Below are positions 1-13,199 of a stretch of 64,000 nucleotides of DNA, one piece after another. A program made the translations under genes and the position numbers. The number at the start of each line of letters is the position of its first letter. The stretch's first letter is position 1. The notes beneath the pieces are model-generated. The model was given only the letters and a program-made list of their open reading frames with translations, was not told the origin of the DNA and ran no database searches. This stretch comes from Plasmopara viticola (Eukaryota; Oomycota; Peronosporomycetes; Peronosporales; Peronosporaceae). The stretch is from positions 1-64,000 of the forward strand of contig MBPM02000117.1 of NCBI GenBank assembly GCA_001695595.3, read 5' to 3'.

Positions 1-552
1 CTTGTCTGCGACTTTGCTCGGAACAAATTACTTTTGTTTAAGCTGCTCAATATGCCGATTTGGCCTGGTGCATAGCAACGCTTTGTCAGTTTAAGCAGCG
101 TGCTTTTCCGCTACCGCCCAGCTCTAGGGTGATCACAATGGAATCGAATTGTCGTCGAGGCGCGTCATCAAGCGGCCCTAGCAATATATACAAAATCGAT
201 GACCTCCTGCTCCTCGAGTCGAAAAATACTTATCGAGCAGAAGAGTTGGGGCTGTTACGAAATCAGAACTAATTATCTTGCGGACCTAAATTCCAGCAAG
301 AGCGTCACTGAGGGCGATAAACTTGGCTTTTCCAAGATTGAAACTCCATTTCTAAAGCCAATATAGTTGTAATTAACCTGCATGAACGGAAACAGAGGGT
401 GTGCTACATTTTTAATAAAATGCAACAACTGGACACATTTAGGATAAGCTGCATAGACTTTCCTATAATTAGAATGCAGTTCTTTTTGCATCTGCCCTGC
501 TAAGAGATCGGGTAATATGCAGCGCGCCATAATCGTTGCGCAGCGCGGGCTG

Positions 553-823
553 TTATATACAGAATGCAGCGCTTGCGTGGTCTTGCAGCTCTTTGGCAAA
601 GCAGTAGGCCTCAGCGCCCAGCTCACTAGCCACCTCAGGTGTGATGTTCTGCCGCGCGATATTGTCGTTGCTTAACAGCCTTCCGATAGCTGCGTCCATC
701 TTATCAGACAGCTCATCAATGTTGTTGGCGCGTTCGATTTGTTTGGCGAATTTTACATTATTGATGCGCTTCAACTTCAACTTCGTTACTTCAAGGGTGA
801 TTTTCTCGAGCCGATTCGGTTAT
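553..823 (-). pseudogene. Unidentified coiled-coil coding relic
   Basis: An open stretch of about 90 codons runs on the minus strand from just after a stop near 823 to a stop at 553. It has no ATG at its beginning. The peptide is rich in Lys, Glu, Ala and Asp with regularly spaced hydrophobic residues (for example IERANNIDELSDKMDAAIG), which suggests amphipathic helix. I do not recognise the family. It lies upstream of other decayed coding DNA (1.7-4.5 kb) and may belong to the same lost element; that link is inference. It could also be chance open frame. Confidence 0.3.
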
Positions 824-1201
824 CACGTCAGGAGCAGACTTAACCGCCATCACAACGTGCGCTAAAGTGTTCCATTGAGTATTAATGTTGTCAACTTTCA
901 GATTCGTTTGTATACTCGATTAGCCTCGTTTAGGAACGAAAAGTATTTAGAGTCACCGGCTGATTTTCTTAGAAACCCGATGCGATTTTTGAAAGTAACC
1001 TCGGACTAAGTCGAGCCAAGCTGCTTGCGAATACAAGCGTTAATTGTATTTTTTTAATGCTTTGATTATTAATGGTCGAAATCGCAAAATCTAGAAGTAC
1101 CCGGATTAACAAGCACCGAACACGCGGCGTATTATATTCGGTGAGTTAAAGCTTCGCGATAATAAATAAATCATGAACCGGTCCGTCGTGACGACTCGGT
1201 G

Positions 1202-1460
1202 TCAAAGTTTCATTTTGGAGTGGTCTAGAGATGAGTGAATATAGTGCCAGTGATGAGTTTAAAGATGAGTTGAGAGATGTGATGTGAGTAGGGTCAAAGG
1301 TGTGCCATGTGAGAGGTCAGAGATGGGATGTGAGTAAGGTCGGAGATGTATGGTGAGAGAGGGCGGTGTGAGACGTTAGGGTTGTGCGATGAGAGAGGCC
1401 AAGGATGTGCGATGAGCCATCTAGAGATGAGTGGACAAGACGGTGGGAGAGGTCAGAGAA
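1202..1460. repeat. Degenerate GA-rich tandem repeat
   Basis: The plus strand repeats variants of a roughly 20-28 bp motif built from GAGATG, GTGCGATG, GTGAG and AGAGGTC (for example at 1225, 1265, 1300, 1345, 1385 and 1425). The copies differ by many substitutions and spacing changes, so it reads as an old purine-biased minisatellite. It carries no convincing coding frame. Confidence 0.5.
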
Positions 1461-1669
1461 AAATTCATCGAAAACGATGGCTGAAGCACAGGCGCCAAAA
1501 GGAGAACAACGGAAAATATGTATTCATCCAGTTTGTGTTGGTACAGAGAAGCTATATTGACGCGCAGCTACCCTCGTCATTGGAAGAAGCTTTATAAAAA
1601 AAGACGATGCCCGAAACATTATCGAAACACAAAATTTATTTCAAAAATTACTATGGCTACATATCTACA

Positions 1670-2142
1670 ATTTGGCGACAGACAAGGACATCCAACGGAC
1701 CAAGTTGAGACCAGCAACAACAACACAGCAAATTGACCAGCAACGACAACAAAAACAAAATCAAAACACTCTAACCAAGATAAACAATGTCAAGAATGTA
1801 TTGAACGACTGGAACGACTGGAACGACTGGAACAACAACTCCGGAGTTCGAATGAACGTATTGCTGCGCTGGAGAAAAATTGAAATCCAGATATAAGTTC
1901 AGAACGGCGTCCTAGACAATTCCTCGATAAAGGAGAGGCGAAAAGAAGCTCAACACAAATATGCTTTTAATGCTACGGAAGTGACTGAGGACGCAGATGA
2001 TGATCACGAGCTCATGGAAGGTGGTGAAACTGGTTGGTTATCTATAAAAGAGGAGACGGACTCAAGTGATAAAGCACGTACTGACCGAGCCAATCAGCGT
2101 TGTGATCAATCAAAGCAATACTGCATAATGTCAGCCAAGTAG
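1670..2142 (+). pseudogene. Decayed coiled-coil / acidic protein gene
   Basis: Coding character alternates between frames. A Gln/Asn-rich stretch (about 1690-1790) leads into a heptad-rich segment containing ERLERLERLEQQL near 1800-1840. That segment ends in a stop near 1882. Another frame, interrupted by TAA at 1894, then continues open to TAG at about 2140 with a Lys/Glu/Asp-rich acidic tail. A 9-bp unit (GAACGACTG) is perfectly repeated three times at 1803-1829 and encodes the leucine-zipper-like heptads. The frame jumps and internal stop mark it as a broken gene. I do not recognise the family; retroelement gag or a chromatin-type coiled-coil protein are possibilities. Confidence 0.35.
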
Positions 2143-3059
2143 TCAGTGGAAAACGTGACGCCAAATGACAAATTGCTCTAACGGCAGCTTTAACGGCATC
2201 TCCAGCGTGTCATAAAAATCTAGTTCAGCGCAAAGGCAGCCAAGTATTACTGCAAGACATGAAGTTTCATCATTCCCGCATGACATCCGAGAAAGCGTTG
2301 GCGATGGACAAGCGGCTCACGTTGAGTTAAGTTACTCTATGCAGACATTGTTCGAATGTTCATAAATCAGGGTGCTGTGACAAATATCAACGCGAAGGCA
2401 AACTGATGCGTACAATGATCGTTGTAAACGCGGCACTGATATAGTTGTTGAATCGTCATCAGTCCGCTCGTTGACTAAAATGACGTTTAGAGATGAAAAC
2501 ACTTCAGCACATTGCTTCCACTGAGTAGCTTGATAATGGCATTGACTCTCATTGTACAAATGTGTTGTGATTAATCTGGATTGATTCAATGATGATAACA
2601 AGCATATGTTTATATATGGCCTTGGCGTTCTATAAGCTCCTCCAAAACGACAGGATCGAAGTCAGCCTCGTCGAACATGTTACCCTATATGATGAATTCA
2701 AATAAATATTACCGGCATATCATGCGCGTAGATATTTCTCACTTCCTATAAGTACTGTATAAAATCGATATGATGCTCGCGATCGTTCAGTCATAGCCAT
2801 ATCCGCTATCAGCTCGTCAAGCATGCATTTAATCGCTTGACGCGTGAATACTCCATTGTCTCGCCACTCCGATCGGTAACACTTGAAGCGAATGTCGTGC
2901 GTCTGAGAGATGTCTTGGAGCTGCCCTAGACGATTCAGTAAGAAACAGATTGTATGCAGCAATATGGCTGTACATACTTACCTCTCTTTTTAAGCAGCCT
3001 CTGCGCTGCAGCTCTACAAAAGCGATTGCTCAGATCTATAAAACAAAAACATAAAATGC
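2143..3059. other. No recognisable gene; scattered coding-like fragments
   Basis: There is no convincing gene here. A minus-strand open stretch at 2720-2962, containing KCMLDELIADMAMTERSRAS, has protein-like composition and lies just downstream of the decayed element at 3.06-4.5 kb in its reading direction. It may be another piece of that element, but nothing identifies it. Confidence 0.3.
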
Positions 3060-4500
3060 TTCTAGGTTCACTCCTCGAGCACTAGCAATAAACTGCTTGA
3101 CAATGGATTTACACTGTCAAACCGCTCTACGACGACAGCGTAGCCATGCTCGAGATCCACATTGGAGGGAACAGTCAATCGCTCATCAAAGTTGTTGATC
3201 GCTGCGATAGTCTCATCACGCCTTGTCAGCAAACGACGACCCTGTCACATACGTTGTTTATCGTGCCCAATCTAAGTCATCGTGCTTCAGCCGTTCGCAA
3301 GTCTACTCTTGCTGCAAGTGTCTCTGCCCAGGCTGCATCTAACTCGCGTTCCAACTGATGATTAGCTGCTTATATGTGCGACATCTGTAAAAAGGCATTT
3401 ACGTTTTTTGTTCAGTAAGAAATTTTATGAGTCTGCGACGTTGAATAGATTACAACAGTTAGAGTGAATCACATCAATCTCTTTTACAATCTCATTAACT
3501 TTTTCTCTGGATAGTAATTGATTAGGGTGCGACGTCTCTGCTCGCAAAGACAAGATGCGCACTCAAACTCGTAACACACTTAGACTGCGGTGACAATTGA
3601 GTCAAACAGACTTCCCCATCTCATCTTTGAGTCAGACTTCTTGACAATTTAGATCGTCTTCAGCTATCTGGATCTCTCGTTGCAAAGCAAAGTGATTCCG
3701 ATGAAGCTCGATGCTGTCTTTAATATCGGAATCGGCAATGCCGTCATTTTGGTTTTGCACAATTTGTTTGAATTTCTGGATCCAGAAGAAGTGAAATCGA
3801 CCGTTTCTTTATCCAAAAATCTTCTTTACAACTCATCTACCTTGCGCTTCAATTCGTTGATTGTATATCCCGATTTAAGGAGGGGGCAAGTTTTTTGATC
3901 AGATGCGTCTGAAGACGATTCTGCAACTGATTGGCCTCTTCAGATCGTTGATCTGGGTATGCAATGAATTGATGGTGGCGAAGACTTCACGCAATTCACC
4001 CACGCTAATTAAATAAGCTTGCAAGGATTCTGAATCCGTCGAAAATGAAAGTGAGGACTGACGTTCTGGTCGTTGAATCACAGCAAATTCACCATCACCC
4101 ATCTCCATATCCAACGTGAGGATAGTTGAGTGCAATTTACTAGTCAACTTCTTGTCATATTCGGGATGATCGCGAAAATTGTGATTTAACTTTGTAAAGT
4201 CCAGTTTGCAACGTGGACAGTTGAACCGCACACAAACAGCACATGGGATGAGGTTCTTAAGCGACCGAGTGTGAATCTTAAATTTGAGGCCGTCAACCAT
4301 GCGAAAAAACTCTTGCTCTTTATACCCAAGTCGCGGATCGCCTCTACGTTTTAGAAATCGCGTTTTCGGCGATACGCAAAGCGGAAAAATTGCTCCATGT
4401 GCAACTTATTGTTGATTGCTGAAGCCGGTGAGAGTTTCACTCGCGTTGAGAAATTCAATATATTTATGATAGGAGCGAGATCAGCTTGTGATGGTAACAA
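3060..4500 (-). pseudogene. Multi-frameshifted coiled-coil gene of a dispersed element (copy 1)
   Basis: Read on the minus strand from about 4490 down, successive frames give protein-like sequence: a segment with KLSPASAINNKLHMEQFFRF (about 4460-4390), then an uninterrupted 133-codon stretch at 4300-3899 with a Cys cluster (CAVCVRFNCPRC) followed by acidic and Ser-rich sequence. Helical segments follow at 3930-3850 and 3780-3620 (IADSDIKDSIELHRNHFALQ), then a Cys motif near 3560, and finally the start of what looks like another unit at 3360-3070 (QLERELDAAWAETLAARVDL). At least four frame changes separate these, so the gene is dead. Parts of it recur at 22.4-22.9 kb in a different order. The family is unknown to me; the Cys cluster could bind zinc. 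Confidence 0.5.
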
Positions 4501-6862
4501 TGAGAAACGCGATATCTCATACAGTTTTCTTGCTTGATATTTATTGATAGTAACCTATTCCACCTAAGGGCCACGTGCCGAGCTCATAATGCTCGTGAAT
4601 GTCGTGTTGGTACTAAGGCTTAAAACCTCTGCACATCCACTACCATTTTTGTCTTTACATTCTTATCGGACGCTAGTCTGGTTTGCCCTCAGGAATTAGC
4701 TGATTATAATGCTGAGCATTACCTACAGGAGATGACAACTGCTTGCCCGGCGTTGCAAAAGGCCAGTCAAACCCTGACTCGATCGATTGTTTGTGTTGCA
4801 GTTGAGCTAGAGTTTGTTGCTGAGCATTTCAATATAGAAAATCGCTACAGCTTCGGTGGAACAGCGCTTTAATGCAAATCGGCATCCTGGTTTCTAATGG
4901 CTTCTTACTGTCTTATCGGAAAATTACCGCCCCAAAAAGGGTCTCATCGTGTACAGAGCTATGATTCCGAAAAAGATTATTCAGGGGCTCTTAATAAGTT
5001 TCACCCGCCAAATATTCATGACGTTTTACCACTTCGCGACATTTGGCTGCACCAAGTTGTACTATATGATGCTGTTAATCACATTTAATTTCTTCATCTA
5101 TGCACCAGTGTGCAAAATATCGGCCAAAGAAATCAGCGTTTCGGTACTGCAAACGAATAATAATACGTTTAGTAGTGTTTTCTCTATCTAAGATAGGATA
5201 CTTCGTCACCTTACGCAAGTTTTTTCGCTGCCCAATTATGCGCTCCGTGTGAGGTCATATTTTTAAAACCTGCTACTTTAAGAAAAAGCTTTTAAGATCT
5301 CTTCTATCCTTGAACGGACTTGCGACTGGGATTGGCAGCGACCCATTCTCTCAGGAGAGGTTGTATTCACCATTTTTATGGATACACTGCACTCAGACGC
5401 GACTGTTTCAGTACAACCGAATTGTTTAAACGAGGAGTAAAATTGGCATTAAATGCTGGCTGTAATTCACAAATGGGCCCGATAAGGAAATCTCGCGAAA
5501 GTTTTATGGTGATAATGCTAGTATGGATCTAATTGTACCGATGAACCTCCAAGCTGCTAAGTAGCGTTTTAGTATTTGTTGATGCTTCAAATATGGCGAT
5601 AATCACCAATTGTGACCTGGGTCGCTCTTACGTCAAGCGTGCCAATATAAGTGGGGCCAGCATCTCACGACCAAACAGTCGTGTTGTATGTCGCGGAGTT
5701 ACGTAGTGGGGGCTAAGCTGTCTATTTAGGATGAAGTAAACTTCATCGGGTCTTAAAAGACTAATTAAAGTTCGTTAGGGCTTAGCCTCCCCCCCCGCAA
5801 TTTCAGCTTCAAGAGGAAGACGGTCGCGAAGAATTTAAGTAAGCCAATGTAAATATCTACTGATTTTCTGAGTGTCTGCAAAATGTGCTCAGTCCTTCTA
5901 TATTGAGCATTACCCGCATGCCAAGTCTATGAGAGCATATTGTCAGCTCGCTTAGCGACAGAACCGAGGGTAATTGCACCTGAGATCTCGGTGGGTTTAT
6001 ATGTGAGGATTCTCGACCTGGTGATTGTCGAGTTTGGTCCTGGCTTGAATTTGAGGAATGATCTTATCCTAGGAATGGTGTAGCTGGACCGCCAGTAGTC
6101 CTGAGTTTAAGACCTTGAGGACCTCCAAGAGTTGCTTCGATGGCTCACAAAAACTCATGTGCTAAATAGACGCGCCACTGGTGCGGTGGCTTTTGGTCAA
6201 TGTAGGAAGGCGGCGAGGGTGGGAGGTGCCTGTCAAACCGTACTCGCTGCATGTCACAATGGCTTAACGCCAAGACTTTACAGACGAAGCGCTACCGCTA
6301 CGCAAACAGTGGCGCCTAAATCTCTGAGCAATACAACACTAATTTTCTGCCGTAATCGGCGAGAATAGCTTTCAGTCTAATAGACCTTCCGATACCTAAG
6401 GAAAAAAAATTCGATTTAATTAGTAACATTTGTCATGAATAGCGTTTGCGACATGCCAGACAAGGTTAGGCTAGCTTTAAGCAAGAATTTGCGGGCAAAG
6501 CCTTCAATCTATGCACGTGCAGGTGCAAAAAGTCATTATTTATTGAGATAGCATTTCGTTTTGAAGTAGTTTGGCCGAGCGACACAAGATGTGAAAGGAC
6601 AATATCAAGTAAACAACCTGAGCGCATCACGATTGCGAATAGTGTAGAAAGCGCTAATCATTTTCGGAGGAATAAAGTTGGACAAAATACAAAACCGAAA
6701 AAATCGGGGTTTTATTGCTCAGGTCATAAATTACGTTCCGAAAATCGAAACGTTTTCCTCAAAGTTCGGTCTAAGGTCCGTTACAAAAAAAGCGATCTGA
6801 CATGGATCATGAATATTATTCCATCTACTATATACGCTAAACGTGTGTATGGTTTCCGTTAT
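4501..6862. other. Gene-free AT-rich stretch
   Basis: Only short frames without coding-like composition are visible on either strand. There is no transfer or ribosomal RNA signature and no long repeat. A run of eight or more C near 5791 is the only conspicuous homopolymer. Confidence 0.4.
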
Positions 6863-8478
6863 TCATACTAATGAGTCTTGTAAAGCTGCCGCGTCTTGCA
6901 CATGTTCACTCGGGCATGCCGTTGAGGATAGACGAGATCGATCCTCGTCTCCCATTTCGATGAGTGGTCGTGGACGGCCGCACGCTTGTTGCGCACCCGC
7001 CAATACTGAATTCTCGGCCACACCCATGCCTTCGATCTCCACGGAGCCGTCGTCCCGGTACGCTTTGGCTCTGCAGACGACGAATTGACGGCAACTCCTC
7101 ATGTCGTGAGATTTTGATCGGGGTGGCTGGTGCGCATGGAGGCCAAAGGACGGTTTGCGCTTCTTGGCTTGCAAAGCGTCGCGTGTCGTGTCCTTTTTGA
7201 TTCGCTTGACTCGTGCAAGGTCCTTTCCCTCTGACTGGACACTTTTCGTACTCTGGCTTTGTTCGTCAAGAGCCTTGTCCTTGCTGTCCTTCTGACCCTC
7301 AGTCTTGGGTCCATTCAATTCATCCGTCAATTCCGTCACTGGAAAATTCCAACACGTCTTTGGCACTAAGTTGCCCGACGCCCATGGCACTCTTGGCATC
7401 GGATTGCGGTTTACGGCTTTTTTCGTTTGGATTCTGGATCACAGCAGATAATTCCTCGCGTAAAGTGGTAATTTGACCATGAAAGCGCTTGCACTCGGCA
7501 CCCACAGCGTTGCTTGCGAGCACTTGAAGCGATGTAATCCGATTCACAAGGCTGCGAATACGTCGATGGGGCCACCGAACGAGGCCGTTGCGACGGCAAA
7601 TCTTCTTCATTAACGTAATGCAAACCCCTAATTCCTTCGCCACGACGGCCATTGGTTTGTTAAAATGGGGTCGTAACTCGTTGAGGGTCAGATCTTTCAC
7701 GTTGACCACACTATTTCCGTGCGGCATTGGTACAGGGCTGCCACTTGGGCCCAAAAACCATTCGGGTCACTTGAAATTAATAGGTCACTTAAATTCGATG
7801 GTGTTGCGTAGTTGGGGTTGCCGCTGGGTTGATGGTGCATCATCATTTGATGGGACTAAGCGTTAAGGGACCTCCCGACATGTACAAGGACGAGAAACTC
7901 GAGCCGTGAAGAGGAGAGAGTTGGAGTGGCAAGTGGTCAAAATGTTGCTCCAAGTGGTGTTGCAGGTGCAACTGTTGCTGTTGCATATATGGGCCGACTG
8001 GACCCGTCCCACCCGTGAGCGGGTCCATCTGATGCGTGGGTTGCGTCAAAAGTGCGTACATATTCTGAGGAGCCTCGTACGACCAGGCGTCCGAGATAAA
8101 GCGCGAGTCAAAGTGCAGATCTTTCATCACGGTCGGGGACACGGGGGACACCGAGTCGCAGTTCATACTGGGCACCTGGAGACCATCGCTTGGCTTTGAG
8201 AGGACCGCCTCGTCAAGTACTGATCCCATACTACGAACAACAGCGAGTGACGTCTCGACCTTGAGACTGGAGCCGCCAGGAGTTGTTGGCTTATGCCGCG
8301 GAACGCTTGGATCCGGCCACACGAGGACGGCTTTCGAGACGTCTCCAGGTGCAAAGGGCTTGGTCTCGTCCATACTGGACAACAACGACATAGACGCTGA
8401 TGACTCCATGCAGAGGCGACTCTCGGACTGTGAAACGGTCAGCTCAGGGGCGCGTTGTTGCTCCATCTCGACTGCCAT
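6863..8478 (-). CDS. RWP-RK domain transcription factor, reading frame broken
   Basis: RWP-RK proteins are DNA-binding transcription regulators; oomycetes carry a small family of them. The first in-frame ATG is at 8478 (MAVEMEQQRAPEL). A Ser/Pro- and Gln/His-rich N-terminal region runs to about 7850. The RWP-RK domain lies at about 7690-7560, with ELRPHFNKPMAVVAKELGV, then CRRNGLVRWPHRRIRSL, followed by a leucine-rich helical segment. A basic Lys-rich tail in a third frame runs from about 7330 to the stop at 6863. Three frames must be joined. One missing C near 7850 (CCC before ATCAAATG on the minus strand) and one missing T in a T run near 7755 restore continuity. A third shift near 7350 is less certain, and the protein might instead end at the stop at 7320. 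No GT-AG intron fits the first two breaks. It is either a young pseudogene or an intact gene with indel errors. Confidence 0.75.
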
Positions 8479-8599
8479 GATGAACAGTGCGTGATTTTTT
8501 AGTTTAGGGCAAGATTTTACCTTGTGGAGAGCGGCGTCGACGAGCAAAAATATCGAAGAAATCTTTCTGGCGCCTGTTTTGCAAATTTAGGGATACTAC

Positions 8600-11500
8600 C
8601 GCTAGCGGTTACGCGTACCACTGACCCAATTTATGATAGGGAGGGGTACTGACTCGTCCAAACATCCATCGCAACAGCTTTTGTATACTTTTGCTTAAGC
8701 TCGATTGCCAGTCGTCGTCAGTTTGGAGAGAGGACAGGCTTGCCACGCGCAATCTATGAACGCAATCTGGGAATTTAAACTGTACAGAAGAAAGACACAA
8801 CGCCAGAAATTCAAATGTGCTTAACCTATAAATGTACTGAAGCAGTAAATCGATCCAATTAGGTGCATAGACTGTGAAAGATCTCGCGAAGAGACGCGCA
8901 CAAATTGGGTAACAGATAGCATATTTCGGATTTTACAGGAGATGGCGCGTACTTAACCTATTGGTACAGCACTTTGAGTGTCCATGTTCCATTGCTTTAC
9001 AAAAAACCTCCTGTTCTATCGTGCGTACATCCATAATTCGCATTAGGGTATTTGAGCTAAATTATGTATCATATTGCCAAGATTGTATACATAATTTAAG
9101 CTTAAAAGCGTAGGGATCGCACTTCTACCCTAGGTACATGTGTGTACCTCGCACTTCTACGCGCGCGTACCTTGGCGATCCCTACAGTATCTTTAGGTAT
9201 ATTCAGTGTCAGTTGCTACACCACAAAGCACGAAGAGATTTTGGGATTAAGTAAAAATTAACTACCGGACATTCGTGCTATTCAAGTTTTGAATTTAACA
9301 TTTTCCTTGGAGATATTGTCAGACAATTATTGTCGCATTGCCAGTCTATCGACGATGTCGGCTTGCCTATGGTGTTATAAAAAAGATTATCGGTAGTCTT
9401 GACCATTGTCGACCTAAATTCACATGAAGTATGGGTAAACTTGGCTTTCCTATAAGGTGCAATAAGCTCAAAGTGCGGCGTATGCCCGTAAAAATTCGCA
9501 GTCTTACCGGTCGTCAGCACGCAAAACATAGACAAGAATAGGTCGTATAAGCTGTCATCCATCATGAAAAGCACAAACTGGTAGACTAGACATCAGGGCG
9601 TGGCAACTATAACATGAATCGGTACCTTTTAGGCAACAAGAAAGTGGAGCTGAAAACTTTTGGAGAGCCGAATTTTAAGGGCGGCTACGATTTAAGATTT
9701 CTTATCGGGCCTCTCTTAGGCCGTTTATTTTTTGCTTGGAAAATCTTCGAATGATATTGGCGACTAATGAAGGTGAACTTGCTGACGTGACTCTTGAATT
9801 CCAAAATGTCTGTCAATCATTGCGCGAAAGGTTCTGCAGCAGTAATGGTGTAGTATAAGAAAAGCAAATTGATTGCACCCTGTATGACAGACTTCAGGTG
9901 CACAATATGGTGGATGCTCGCCAGCCATTTAAAAAATTTGCCCATCTCGTAACAACTCCTAGACCCCTTTGTAGTATTTGATATTACTTTTTGAGGACGT
10001 AAAAATGATCACATCCTTCTCGAGGGCTATTGCGTTTTGTATCATGCAGTTTATTAATATCAATGAAATGGAAAGTCGAGGCTATAACCTAATGTTTTCT
10101 CATTGCCGTGTTCATGTATTCCGTTGAGCAAGACATGAGCTTTAAACATCCAAAACAAGTAATTTAGCGATTGAATTTACAAGCGACTTAAATTGTATTG
10201 TGATCTCGACGGCATCAAGCGGCAAGCAAGTTTTTTTTGCCAATAATAGGTAGAGATGTTTCAGCTCAACAACAATATATAGGAAATTTTTTGAAAGAGG
10301 GCAATTGACATTTTAAGAAGAAGTAAATCTAAAAAGTTAAAGGTGCTTTATTGCTAAATCGTCGCCAGAGGGTTCGTGTGGGTGTGTCCCGCTTTGTTCC
10401 CTTTCTGTTGCGTCCTGTTTGAAACAACGTTGTGGTCTTGTAAACACGAACAGCTCCGCGACCGAATGGCAATTGAGCTTGCATAATCGGACTTTTATAG
10501 TCGTCGCTATATCCATATGGCTAACTTTTAGCAGACCAAAACAGCATTGAATGAGGTGAAGGATGTCACGATCTTTAAAGCGACCGCTATTTGCAAAGAC
10601 ATCGCCAGGTTTCGACGTGGTGTGTGTTAGTAGAGTTAGCATTCGGCTTGGCCCATGACGTAAGGCAGAAGAAGAGTTATTGCCATATTCGCTGATTGTT
10701 GCACTCAAGTAACGGGTCAAAACCCATGCCGCAGATGATTTACACGAAAGGTCATACTTGATGAAAGGGTGCCCGTCATTCAGATTTTGTCAAATTTTGT
10801 CAAGTCTCATTTAAGAAAGTATAGAAATCTACAATCTTAGATAAAGAAAAAGGTTTAGAGGAAAGCTAGAGGTTATATACTCTACCTATCTTGCAGACTA
10901 GTCGATGACACGCTCGGAGCCTCATATCAATTTGAAGCCACATCGTCGCAGGGTAAATGGATAAATGCTTTTGGAGTAGGAGTAAAGAACTACCGGTTGA
11001 GTTTGTCATAAAACAATGCAAAGAGAATTTGTGACAGTATTTGTTGAAAGCAAAACATTTCCATAGAAGTATCATAATGTTACCAACGGGAAAGCAAATA
11101 GGTTGTTCTCAGCTAAGTTTGAGTTTCGACAGGTGGCCAATGTTTTTTTCTCCTTATAGCATCAAAATTCATCGTATGCAATTTTGTTGATTACAGATCA
11201 CAATTTAGAAGCATATACGGCAACATTAACGAGCCCCAATTATATGGCCCGTAACACTTTGTGACAATTTTCGCCAATAGTATTTGGACCCTCCAAAGAC
11301 TCCTTTAGTGGCTATTTTACACCAGTAGTGCAAACCTTTTGCGCTATCCACTCTTTATTCTTATAGTAAAAGATAGACGTGTGTGCAATAGATTGCAGGT
11401 TAGAGGTCAATAAATCAATCGGATTATATCTAAATATTTTTGATTTAGGCCAAGATAAATATCATTGCAGTTTCTTTCAAGAGTATTAAGCATAGCGTAG

Positions 11501-12499
11501 ACGCTTTGCAACACACTTCAAGATGCAGAACACGTTAAAGAACCGTCGAAGGAGGCAGCCCTTGCACCTTCTTCGCGAGAATCTACAGCCGTGTGGACGC
11601 GCTTGAGATTGTTCCCGGGTTCAGGGTCGACTTCTTTAGATTACCCGAGCTCTAGAGCAATCGAAAAGATGAGGCGAGCTTCTTTAGCCATAAAGGCCAT
11701 GTGCTTCGCACTCGATCGACCACCGCGCGCTTCAGCACGAGGTACTTATGCTGGTTTAATAAGTTGATTTGCTTCAAGTTGAGATTCAGGCTTAAACGGT
11801 CACTTAAAGAATGCATAAAACACTGTAGTGGCTATGAGTACTATACGACCTCCCGTTCTTGACCAATTCGCAAGGTCAAGCGCAGGAACAACGCTATGAA
11901 GAGGTTTACGCCTTACATGAGGCTATGGGTCGGGAAGATCCAATGCCTGCTAAGACGCCCCACAAAAAATGCTGGATGCGGCGACAATTTTGCTAAAGGT
12001 AGATGCCTTTAATACCTGCGATAGACGATGTTCGAAAACTCCGAACTTATTTTTTCTATTCAGTAGAAAATAAACTCTATCATCTTTGAATACAACTGTT
12101 TTTCTTCGTGTATTCTTTTTGTCGATCTTTATTGGCACCCTTTTCATTTTAAATCCCGTTCAACTAACATTTCACAAATATTAATAAATGGCCTTATATC
12201 AAAGACTTGGAGGAGAAAGGCTTTCAAAGCTAACCCCTGCTCATCTTAAAGACTTCGTGCTCGAAAGAGCTTTCGGGACAGTCAGTGTCTTGCCCGTTAA
12301 TTTCGTGGTTTGTAAAAGCTCATGGATCAAATGGTCTGACAATGATTGCAAACGCACTAAGAGTTTGTCGTCCCGAGAACGGGCTGCTGTAGGCATGGGT
12401 TTCCAATAAGTGGATTAGCGCATGTCAAAAATTTCACGATACATTTTTTTACTTCATACAGTAGCCTATCTTAATTAATCTGGTAGCAAGAAGAATTTA
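8600..12499. other. Gene-free AT-rich stretch
   Basis: I see no supportable gene. Open frames are short and lack family signatures. One inverted repeat at 9110-9184 is described separately. Confidence 0.4.
9110..9184. repeat. Inverted repeat with 11-bp perfect arms
   Basis: GTAGGGATCGC near 9111-9121 is the exact reverse complement of GCGATCCCTAC near 9174-9184. The spacer contains a second small palindrome, AGGTACATGTGTGTACCT, and CTTCTAC appears twice. A nested stem-loop of about 75 nt is possible. No target-site duplication is evident, so a miniature transposon is only a guess. Confidence 0.45.
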
Positions 12500-12514
12500 A
12501 ATTCGCTATCTTGC

Positions 12515-13176
12515 TCAGGGGTAAATAAAGGCTTTGTCATTTACTGTTGGCAAGCAAATTACAAAGTCGAGGATTATGGCAATTTTATCGTTTGGCACTG
12601 GCAGGCTCTGAAAAATAGCCGACGTGTAGGCCGCGCATTTGACCCGCCAAAGAGTCGGAATTCCTCGCGTAATTGACTACATATGGGGCAATCAAATTGT
12701 GATCTAGTATCAAGAAATATCGTCGGGCATTGTGTGTCTCCAGAAGTATGTCGTACTTCAGGTTTTTGTCGTCCAGAGCAACGGCTCGGGATGAATTTGC
12801 TTAACTCAATCTATAGTGGAGCAGACCATTTGCTCACTTATAACGTAACATTTGCGACAACTGTCGAGTAATTAAAACTTCAATTTTGGCCTCGTCGCTT
12901 GCGATGACTAATCACGCCAAGCGCACTAGATAAACATCCCCTTTGGCATGCTCGACGAGATTTTTCATCATTGAAGCTTTTATTACTGCCTACGTAGGTC
13001 AAATCAAAAATTGCCCTGCGCAAAAGCGCGTCAGCAAGCACATTGAGTTTACCAGGCTTGTATTCGACACGAACATTATATATAATTTTATGACAAACAT
13101 CTTTCCATGCAAGTAGGAAATACAGTATTCTTAAGTATGCATGGTGTGATACGGCCACAAAGGACCATGAGTCCAA
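12515..13176 (-). mobile_element. Ty3/gypsy retrotransposon relic (RNase H to integrase)
   Basis: Three fragments occur in the order expected of a gypsy pol gene read on the minus strand. First, the RNase H end with YKPGKLNVLADALLRR (about 13075-13015) matches the family motif PGK-N-VADALSRR. Second, LDDKNLKYDILLETHN (about 12776-12720) matches the zinc-finger entry of gypsy integrases (DLK-RIL-E-HD). Third, QSLPVPNDKIAIILDFV (about 12610-12555) matches the start of the integrase core (LQSLP-P, then MDFV-GLP). Stops and frame changes separate them and no LTRs are recognisable, so this is an old inactive copy. Confidence 0.75.
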
Positions 13177-13199
13177 AGTTGCTTCGATACTTTACTAGT

